From Trichoplax adhaerens (lineage: Eukaryota; Placozoa; Uniplacotomia; Trichoplacea; Trichoplacidae): a stretch of DNA of 64,000 bases. Under the pieces are notes generated by a model. The model saw nothing but the letters and a program-made list of their open reading frames with translations, had not been told where the DNA came from and did not search any database. The DNA is taken from positions 3,185,172 through 3,249,171 of the forward strand of contig NW_002060945.1 in the NCBI RefSeq assembly GCF_000150275.1, written 5' to 3'. The translations under genes and the position numbers were made by a program. Each line of letters begins with the position of its first letter. Within the stretch, counting starts at the first letter, position 1. Shown here one piece after another: positions 51,229-61,200 of this stretch.

Positions 51229-51408
51229 GTGTCAGTGCGATGCACAACGATCGGTCATGATGAAACGTACTACATACACGTCAAGCGTGTCAAGCTTTTG
51301 ACTGCGTATGCCATGCAAGGTGTCACTGCGATGCACAACGATCGATCATGATGAAACGTACTACATACACGTCAAGCGTGTCAAGCTTTTGACTGCGCAT
51401 GCCATGTT
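51229..51408. repeat. Direct duplication of ~91 bp carrying a small hairpin
   Basis: Two near-identical copies begin at about 51231 (GTCAGTGCGATGCACAACG) and 51322 (GTCACTGCGATGCACAACG) and end in GACTGCG(T/C)ATGCCATG. Each holds the short inverted repeat ACACG-TCAAG-CGTGT. They lie ~120-300 bases upstream of the MRPL24 start codon. Confidence 0.9.
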
Positions 51409-51530
51409 AATCCTGCACCTAGGTAGCAGTCCAAGCTCGTATTGGCAGTCCACCACGCGCAGTGGCAACTTCAAATTCGATTCTTACCTAGTTTATTTTG
51501 GATATGAAGAGAGTCTGTATATAATTTACT

Positions 51531-53604
51531 ATGTCTACTAAAGTGGCATCAAATTTACTAGTCAAAACTGGAAGATTACAAAGGCCAATAACTGGACCGA
51601 GAAGATTTCGTAAAGTAAAGCCTGATCTGCAAATCCGTAACTGGAAAATTGTCCGTGGAGATTCTGTACGTCTACGCGTAGGGTGTTGTTATGCTACTTT
51701 ATTTGTCCATGTCATGTAAAATGGAGATCTTGCTCACAACATACTGGATAATCAAGATGAAAGGATGGTTGCAATTTGAACCCCCAATGAATATCATATG
51801 CTAGACATAGGATATCATATTATTGTAGACAATAGAAATGGAGACCACTTGCATATGGAACAGCACAACCAGTTGTGATGAATCTACTTTTAATTCCGCT
51901 GCAGTGAATGAGCAACGACCGATCTATTACTAGCAATATCAGCAAAAAAGCAGTAAAGCAGCTACTTTTTAGACACCTTTTCAAGTCGAACTAGTCGACT
52001 TTATTGTAGTAAAGTGGAGAAATGAAGAGCTTTTGGATCTTGTCAAATACAGTACAGCTAGTCGTCATGAATTGAACTTTTAAGACGACTACAGCACAGT
52101 AAATTAGCACACACGTATACCTATCGAGCAACAGCTGTAGCCAACTTGTCGCATAGTACAGTACATATCGTTAATGAGCAAGTTAAAATGAACTGATATT
52201 CCTACTTGTATTTCGTAAAGTGTCAAACATGAATGCAACAAGTATCGAAATAATTTCTACCTAGCTGCACCAACTACGGAGAAGCATTAATGCAATCCAG
52301 AAAGCTTGTTGACATTGATTAATTATTATAGAAGACGTCAATAGGCCACTCAGTGATGTAATTCACCGAAATACATCTAAATCAAGTTATTATTTACCCA
52401 TTGAATTCCTATAGGTAGAAGTTTTATCTGGAAAAGATAAAGGCGTCGTCGGTAAAGTGTCGCAAGTTTTACGAGGTCAAAATAAAGTGTTTGTTGAAGG
52501 ATTGAATTGTGTAAGTTTAAATATGCCATCTTGTCGATGATACAGCGGGGTAAATCCCAGAAAAATAGCAGCTACTAATATTTAGAATGGATGTTCGATC
52601 AAAGTGTTTTTCGATATAGAAATATAGAAACTACATCTTACTAATGTAATTTATTATAATATTGGATAGCATTACCGATATTTGAAACCGCATGAAGAAT
52701 TTCAAGGCGGCCTGGTCCGAAGCGAAGCCCCATTGCATTACTCTAAAGTTGCATTAGTTGACCCATCAGATGGGTATGTACCCCTATTGATACTTATTCC
52801 ACAGCGTTTTTCTTCATTTGAACTAGCAGCTATTTGATACCTATTTTTTACCCTTCTGCCCCTTAACCTAATATATTATTACAATACTAATTTTTAAACT
52901 TTGGTACGAAAATTCTAGAAAAGGTACTAAAGTCGGTTTCATGTTTACCAAAGATGGAGAAAAAGTCCGTGTATCTAGGAGAACTGGAACGGTGATACCG
53001 AAGCCCCCCGAGCTGAAGCTAACCAGAATCCGTGAAGCTTATATAGGTTAAAATCCCTATATCTGTTAGATCTGCATGTACATACACGCATCGCTATGAT
53101 ATGCCACTCTACCTGAAAAGAATGATATTAATAGCGTAGATACCAGTTGAATTAGGACATTAATGAATCTTTTCACCTAAAAATTCAACGTTTTACGTAC
53201 TTCTTATAATTGGTATTACTGTCTCGTATTCTATTCTCAATTTCTCATACAATAGCTGTAGTACAATAAAGTTTAGCAATAAACTAGTCGTATCTTCATA
53301 AAATATGAATCAATTGTCCAATAGGCCAAAAAATTAAGAAAGTTATAGCTTTTTATTAGCATATATCGAAGCATACACTGTATACAGTATAATCTAAGCC
53401 ACAGTCAATCATTCTAAAATGTAGAGTTGGTATAATACACCTTAATTTACAACACTAATATATTCTATACTTGTGTGTTAATTTACAGACGGTCACAAAG
53501 ATACCAGTGCCGAAAATGCTACAAAAGTAACTTATGTAATGTCAAAAAATTCTTTCGAATCAATCATTATAAAGTCTTTAAGGTCCAAAAAACAGGAGAA
53601 ATAA
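51531..53604 (+). CDS. MRPL24: Mitochondrial ribosomal protein L24 (uL24m)
   Basis: 192 aa (human 216) from five in-phase exons: 51531-51665, 52415-52510, 52670-52773, 52919-53046, 53489-53604. The KOW-type core reads IRNWKIVRGDSVEVLSGKDK followed by GVVGKVSQVLRGQNKVFVEG, then HYRYLKPHEEFQGG, SEAPLHYSKVALVDPSDG, GEKVRVSRRTGTVIPKP, and the tail DGHKDTSAENAT matches human DGPKDTSVEDAL. Binds 23S-like rRNA early in assembly of the mitochondrial large subunit. The first ~25 residues are basic and lack acidic residues, as for a mitochondrial presequence. Its stop codon lies only 73 bases from that of SUGP1 on the other strand. Confidence 0.95.
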
Positions 53605-53677
53605 CAATTTCCGTTATCAGTTGCTGCATAACTATCTTAGATTATATTATATAATTTAAGCTATAATAATTATTATT

Positions 53678-56400
53678 TCAATAATATGGTCTTCGTGGAT
53701 TATTCTGAAGGTTCAAAAAATAAATCATTTCGTTAGTAAAATGTCCATTTATAATGAAAACATTTTATGCTAGTAAAATAGAAAATAATAAAATTTATAT
53801 ACCAGCGGATTCGGTCTAAATCGATATGCAAGCATCATCCTTTTACGATATAATTCAAATTCATCATCAGATTTTTTTACTTCTTGAGGTTTTTCAACTC
53901 CAACTCCGGAGCTATCAAAGCTAGTTGGACCCCTAACATTTTAATGACAGATACATGAGAAAAGATGCGTTTAATTAGGTACGTTTAAGATCATTAGTTG
54001 CTGGAACAATTTTAAATGTAGAAGACAAAAATTGCAAGATATCCTTTTACACATACTCACTGTACATATAAATATATAACTTTAAAAGTACAGTATGATG
54101 CAAGGCTTAGTTAATTATATGATTAGTTTATGGATATTGTACTGTATAACTAACTTATTAACTGGTTCAACTATTCCTTGGCCAGACGATCCTAAACCAG
54201 TACCCTCTTTCCAGCCCGCTGCCAACAACATTTGATAACCAATATTGTTCTCCTTTAGTTTATTCTTCATGTAATCAGAGAAATGCGGTGTCTTTCCTTG
54301 CTTAATAGCTTCAATTTGCTGCAAAAACTTTTCCAGTTCATCTTTCGGCAAAAAATCTCCCAGATGATGTTTACCTTTAGCTTCTTGTGTCAGGTTTTCT
54401 GCTTTGTTTCGAGTACGTTCCATTTCTTTCATTCTCATCTTATGTTCCCAAGTACCACCATCTACTTCTTCATCCGAATCATATTCGTACTTACTCTTCT
54501 TCTTCTTGTTAGCTGTTAATAGCTGAGCTCTGATTATAGCTTCTTGCTTAGCTTTCTCCAACTGGTTTCTAATAAATTCGTTTGAGATCTGCACAAGTAA
54601 ATAATTAATTACAGCAAACTATTTCAGAGAATAGTAATTGTCAAAGCCAATTAATACCTGTTCAGCAGACGCCGTAGGCTGACTACTTGTACTTTGTGAT
54701 ATCTAACAGTATCATTGGTAAAGAAAGGGTCAAAATTTAATTTGTACAACTATAATTCAACAATCGTGATATAACTTACATCACTTCTTGAACCTGCCTG
54801 GGCTAAGGACCGAGAAATCTCCTGAGCCTTAGCTAACGCTTTAGCAGCATCTACTGATTCTTCAGCACGTCTTTTAACTCCTATAAATAGAATAAGAGAT
54901 ATGTATACTCATATTAGATATTGTTCGAACCGAACCTAATTTAAGATAACTACTAATTAACCTGAACTAAAAGTAGAGGTAGAACTGTCGGGCACAGTAG
55001 GTACTGTGACTTCCGATTCCTGACGTCGAACTTCTTCCACCTGCATACGAAAAGCTTGATATTCCATAGCCTTTTTATCCATTAAAAACCTAACAAGGTA
55101 GCAGCCACAGTGTTTGATTAGCTAGTAAATCATATTTAAAACTCTATCCAATATGATGAGAAGTTATAGGCCATTTTGTAAATATTATGCACTGTGATAC
55201 ACAGTCAGTATTAACAGTGAGATTTAAAAGGGTCGATAAAATATACTGTATACTGTACTTTAACGTAGCCATACTACGTATAGAGATGATACATTTTCAT
55301 TTTCTATCACCTTTGATACTGATACTAAGTTATGTTTAGGATCACCATTTACTTCAATGACAACATTAGACTTCTCTACTGTATCGACTGTATGAGCTAA
55401 AACATCAACTATAATAATTCTTACTTGAATTTGCGGTCATGCTTGTATTTTATTCTTGCTAATTCTTCTACTTCATCGCCCCTTGTTGCAACCAATTGCA
55501 CAAATTGGTCTCTCGATTCGAATGCATCAGGATTTTCTGGTAGGGAAACTTTTTGATAAACTTTTAGAAATAGTCCTACCGGACTCCTACGTATATACGT
55601 ATGTACTACTTGTCTGTTGAACAAATGTAGAATACGAATATAGGATAAAGTAGAGTGCCAGATAAAACTATCTCTTGGTATCTGTCATTCAAGCTTCAAG
55701 AACAGTATTTGTGACTATTTATGAGTATAAGGTGTACGGTATTTTTGGCGTGTCAACTGCCGATTCAATCTTGTAAAATCAAAATCCAATTGTCGACTAA
55801 CTAGTTTGTCGCACGTTAGGATTAGGATCATCAGATACTCCAAGGACACGCCAGCATTTAATAAAAAGTACACCGAACACCTTCAGAATATGACTAGTGT
55901 TACTAGTGTTACATCATACACTTTAAGACTAAGTTGCATGCTTGCATCAAGTATAGGACTAAACCAAGGTACTATTTTAATATAGCATCACTGTATCTGC
56001 TTTTACCATTTTGAATAATATATTCCTTGTCTTCTTCACTTTCTAATACGCTTGTACTGCTGAATCGTGTATCTTGTACATTTTTGGTCGTTGAAGCTTT
56101 CTTTAGCGATGGAATTTTCATCTTAAAAGACGATTTTTTGCCACTAGACAAACTTTGATCTACCTTGTCTTCACTTTTACTACTGGCTACCGTAGAATTC
56201 ACTTTACTGACTTGATTAGAAAGACTGCTTCCAATTTCAGCCTGTTTAGTCGTAGTCTTTTCCTCTTTTCGGCTTATTGTATCATCACTTGTTTCTTTTG
56301 CCGTTGACTGTGACTGCAGCTGCTGAAGTTGTTGAAATCTCTCTAAAAAACTACCATCATTTTTGAATATGCCATCCATTTTGTAGCTATTTAACTTCAT
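53678..56400 (-). CDS. SUGP1: SUGP1 (SF4), SURP and G-patch splicing factor
   Basis: About 469 aa (human 645) from eight exons: 56007-56400, 55425 to ~55575, 54962-55089, 54780-54880, 54658-54702, 54155-54588, 53803-53932, 53678-53704. The nine-codon last exon (NNPRRPYY, stop) exactly matches the family C terminus after [16 protein letters not shown]. The N-terminal block [14 protein letters not shown] matches human ANDGSFLQQFLKLQ. One SURP module (~146-205: [16 protein letters not shown], then [16 protein letters not shown]), then [28 protein letters not shown] and the G-patch [20 protein letters not shown]. Acts in the spliceosome, where the G-patch activates a DEAH helicase during branch-site recognition. 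Human SUGP1 has two SURP modules; I find one. The acceptor at ~55575 could instead be 55560. Confidence 0.93.
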
Positions 56401-58280
56401 GAACTAGGTAAGGAGGTATTTTATTCGACCGAATCTCGCTCACTGAGGGAGGAAGTCCCAAATATTCAACTAAAATGTCCACTGCTGTCGTAGAACTTTC
56501 TCATCCATATAAGCATCGACTATTTGATTTTCTTGTCGTAGTCTATGCTCTAGTATAGTACAGTACTCGTACTACAGCATACAGTAGTACTAGAAGTAGA
56601 AGACATACAGTAGGCTGAGCACTTCTTGGACGGACGGATATTTTTTCGGTCTCATCTCCTCCAAATATTGTCCCAAACACTTGGTTATGACAGTACTATA
56701 AGTATACAGACGGTCGATTCTGACTAAATTGACTGATGTTTTTTTCTCTCAATTAAGCTTGAATCTTATTATCTATTACTCAAGTTCTGCTTGAAATCAG
56801 GTAGAGAAGATCATCAATGTTATTGAAATGAGTATCAGTGATTTGGAAAACAGACACAGAAGATCCATATACTAAGTAGTCATTCTTTATTATTATTATT
56901 TAGTTTTTCGACATGAACGGCCTCCTTAGGTAAAATAAGTCCGTCCGTCTGAGGGAGTGCTTAGTCCAAATCTTCTTCTCAGTACTCCTCCATACAATCA
57001 TATGCCGTGTATAGCGCTGACCGTGCAGTTACAAGATGTCGGAGAAACTTACCACTTTGAATTGACTGCGATATCAAAAATGTCCTACTAAAAATGGGAA
57101 AAATGCAAATCCTGCAAAAGTTTTATACTATATGACCTATTAGTATGTCAGCATCAAAACGGCCACGCACATAACTTTCTCTGTTGAAAGTATAGCTAGT
57201 TCTAAGTGGGTTGCTTTTATAGTCACGACGACCCCGTTCTACTGTACTACTGCTGTAATGTATACCTTAATTAGTTAGCTAAATAGTTAGGCGCTACTCC
57301 ACAAGAGGTAGGAAAGCCTTTATTGAAATTTAAAAGTATTTTCACTACTGCTTCATTCACCAATTCTCTCTATACAGTTGATCATCAAGCTTTTATACAC
57401 TTTTACTCAAAACGCATCTACAAAATTATATTGTCTGTAGAAGAGAAGTCGAACACGGATTTATATCAGAGGCAATCTAGTTAATTCATTTTACTCGCTA
57501 TTCAGCGCGACAATTAACTGCCAGCCGTAATTTCTCGCATTAATGTAGCATCTATTCCTAGGCTCTTGACTGCTACAACTATTCAATTTTATCTTGATTG
57601 AACCTCGTTTAGTTATTTGTACTTTAGTTGTGGCTATTTAAAAATTTCCTAAACATTCTTTACCATATAAGGTAAAAGAAAAATCTTACCAGGCTCAATG
57701 CCGATATGATTTTCTATTTCATTTTTCCAACCCATTTTATTTCAACAATAGCAAAGAATAGTAATGCCATCATTGATGGGCTAATAAAATTGAATTATGT
57801 GTGGTAAACTGATTCCTGCAGCAGCATCATTATGGCATACAATAATCAATTATTGTGTCAGGTATAAAATCAATACTTCGATCCTTCTTGACTCGTTAAT
57901 TGTATTTTACCCGCAGATAGCTAATTTTAAATGTTCAATTTTATTTAAACGTCTTTCAAACTTATAAACTTATTTGCTTTTAATAACAGAAACAAATTGG
58001 ATACACACTACTTTCTTCTATTTCATAAATTGAAAACAAATAAAATATCTGCGTTTATACAGTACATCTTTATCAAACATATCGGCATCAATAATTATAA
58101 TTAATACAACTGCGGAGACATCCATTAATATAAACAATTATCGACGCATACTGTACAGTAGATACTTCTTGAGATACTGTCGGTAGAAAGGTAATAACTC
58201 GTTCATGACTACAGTGGTAATAGATCATATAATATATTACCAAGTAACTCGAAATAAATAATATAAATTTCCAGTATAAT
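56401..58280. other. Spacer between SUGP1 5' end and RASA1-like 3' end
   Basis: 1.9 kb without a supportable exon. A TACTGTA/TACAGTA/GTACTC cluster lies at 56552-56593, about 150-190 bases upstream of the SUGP1 start, the expected promoter position. The word GACGGACGGA (56630) recurs inverted as CCGTCCGTC near 56941. The 58088-58297 minus frame overlaps the RASA1-like last exon in another frame and is not a gene. Confidence 0.45.
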
Positions 58281-61200
58281 TTAACAACTTTCTTCATGTT
58301 TCATCTCCAGATTTTGAAATACTTCGATAAAATCAGTAACTTCATCCTGCAGCTAATAAAGAATAATTATCAATTTTAGCAAAATCAAGGTGATTGATGC
58401 GTTTATGAATCAAATCAGTTACATTTTTTGAATCATACTTCGCTATCAACTTTTTTCTTCAAGTCTTCAATGTAGTATTTACTTAAATGATAAAATATCG
58501 CTATTTCTGTATCGATATTGCAAGTAATCGTTTCTCGATTGGAGGGATAGTCATTGATCGCCTTCAATTTTACAAAGCGAAATAAATCCTTTATTAGAGC
58601 TTGTACTACATTATGGAGGTATTATATACTGTATATTATCACGGTGTATATTATACTCATCAATCAGTAAAATTACAAAGGGAAAACTAAATTTATAAAT
58701 TTAAAAATTACCGTTAAATCACTGAGAAATTTCATCGTTTTGCCTTTATTAACCATAAAAAAACTACTAAGTTCAGGAAAGTGACTTCCCTCCTAAGTTT
58801 TTTATTAAACCAAGTTAATAAACTCCAATAAAGAGGGGGAAAAAATAATATTGCTTATATAGAATCAGAATAAATTTTAATCATATAAACCTTGCCACCA
58901 CCAGCTACGTTAGCTAAGCTTTGAAGACACTTTGCAAATGTCATCAAATTTCTAGTAGCAGCATGCGTTAACGGGTCTAGAAAAGGTACCAAAAGTTTAC
59001 GATAATTAATTTTTCACTAAAACTTGATTTCTACAGCAATAACTTACTAAATGCCTAGCAATTATGAATTTACTAACCAGATACAATATTAAATGAGCGC
59101 GGATTTAGGATAGCAGGACAATAAAGACGGAGAAACATAAAACAGCTAGACAGGGACAACATTACCGTTATATTGCTGGCATCATCATACACATCGAAAC
59201 CTTACTGTTATCCGGTATACTATACTAAAAGATAGATTGAAACTTACCTAACGAGATGGCATCTTAATATATCACCACCATCTTCCCACATTTTTTCGCC
59301 ACACGACACCATATAATGCAGTAAATAACGTAATTCTCTGTATAAAAATATATTTTAAAAAGAATGTCGTCACATATGCATTGTTATTACAGCATTGCGT
59401 AAATGATAGCACACGCTACTTAAATTGTTTATTTTCTAAAGGCTAAATCTATGTTACAGACTAACTTGGGACAAGTATCAACAAAATTAAATATTTTTTC
59501 CTTGATTTCGTTCAATAAAGATAGGAAAAGCTGGATATTGGTAGTTAAATTAAAATCTTTACTGCTAGAAGTCGCTGAATTAACCTGAAAGAGGTTAAAT
59601 GAATAAGCCAAAATATATATATGTAAATTTTATACTAATTGTGCATCACTTTAAATTGAATAATTTTAACGACTTACCTCTAATACATGCTTTAAATCAA
59701 TAATTTTTAAAATAGTTTCCCTTAAAACTTCCTTTAAATGCTCCTGTGCAATAATTTTCATGTAGTGTTCCATTATAGTAGTAACTAATGAAGTGCCTCG
59801 AAATATCGTCCTAGAGTTATCTATAATGACGATTATTATTTAGACGATTAGTACATATATAATCTGATCTTACGCAATTAAAATTGAATGTTACTACAAT
59901 CTCAATTTAATAACGAATGATATATTATGATCAGACTCCGCATTAATATGAAGTAAAACAATGTGTATAAATTATCAGGGTTTAAATTGATTAAAATCTG
60001 CACCGATGTTAAAAAAGGTCATTATCATAACATGAAAATATGATAGAAAATTTAATAATGTACAAATTTCTATTAATCAATCCAGAAGCTATCTGTTACC
60101 TGCTTTAGCAATTTCATTCTCGATTAGTTTAGCTAAAAAATTAATTTCTTGGCGTTCATGTGCAAATATCATCACTATGGCACCAGTAAGGCTAATTCTT
60201 TCCTGACAAACATTAACTAATGCTTCAATTATCGATGTATTTGTTTGAGTCAAGACCTGTAATTATAATAGATTGACAGTATTACAAAATTAGATATATA
60301 ATATTTGTCCATTCGGATCGAGCCACGACGAAATTGGTGCTATTCACTTATACAGTAATTGCAATTGAAAGGAAAACGAAGAGCTTCTGACCGCAACTTT
60401 AAATAATTAATCAATTACTACCTTTAACAGAGATCGACAGGATTTCTTCTCCAATAAAGGCTCATTCTAATTTTGATTAAAGAGTCTATTAAAATCTCAA
60501 TTATCTGCCCGTTATAAGCAAATTAAAAAATACGCGTAGAATTTATATCTTACTGTGTACTTCAGACGTAATCGAAGAGAACCTATTTCATCTTTTATTT
60601 GATTATCCGAAAGCGTTAAATTAAACCATTCATCTATCGGTTTGACTGGAGGTAATTTCGCAACTGGAACTTCTACTAATCCTAAAATAAGGGCATGTCG
60701 ACAGAAATTTGATCAGTGATACGAAAATCAACTTTAAAATTAATGTTAAAATTTTTGATACTTAGTTGATACCATTATAATATTCTAGTAATATAGAGTT
60801 ACTTAATACCATGTATTGATATTAGCAAGTTATCGAAATTATCCATCTATCAACCTATTAGGGTATCCTTCGATAGTCTATTCCGATTGAAGATCTTTAC
60901 AGAAATATGGTCAATATCTACATTTAAGTCGCTAGTAGAGAATACGAAAAAAGTGCTCAATTAATTCGTGTCTCAGTATAGGTCTAAAATCTAAATTAAA
61001 CGATATTATACGGTATCTCAAAGCATAACAAACAATATTTTACACACTTCTAATGCAGCTAATGGTAATATTAATTTTCGCTTATACATTGGTATTAGGG
61101 CATAAAACAGTATTTAAGAGTTTTAGTAAAGTTTACTGCATCAATTTCTTATTGCATTTATAATCCTCATGTGTACTATAATTGCTTAGAATCTCTTCAA

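Larger units (their letters stand above)
50327..51530. promoter_or_regulatory. Divergent promoter region, SMN (-) and MRPL24 (+)
   Basis: 1.2 kb between the two start codons, largely filled by repeats: the 72/73 bp minisatellite (50413-50919), three GTGTCACTCT(G/C)CT(A/G)GT words with GTGTTACA spacers at about 51048-51130, and a 91 bp direct duplication (51229-51408). An ATACAGTACTG word is at 51070-51082. Placement implies promoter function for both genes but no core element was identified. Confidence 0.45.

Noticed and set aside
55311-55396. Candidate SUGP1 exon with good borders ([18 protein letters not shown])
   Set aside because: It is open only in a phase incompatible with its neighbours, and the flanking exons already join into the SURP sequence. 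It could be an alternative exon.
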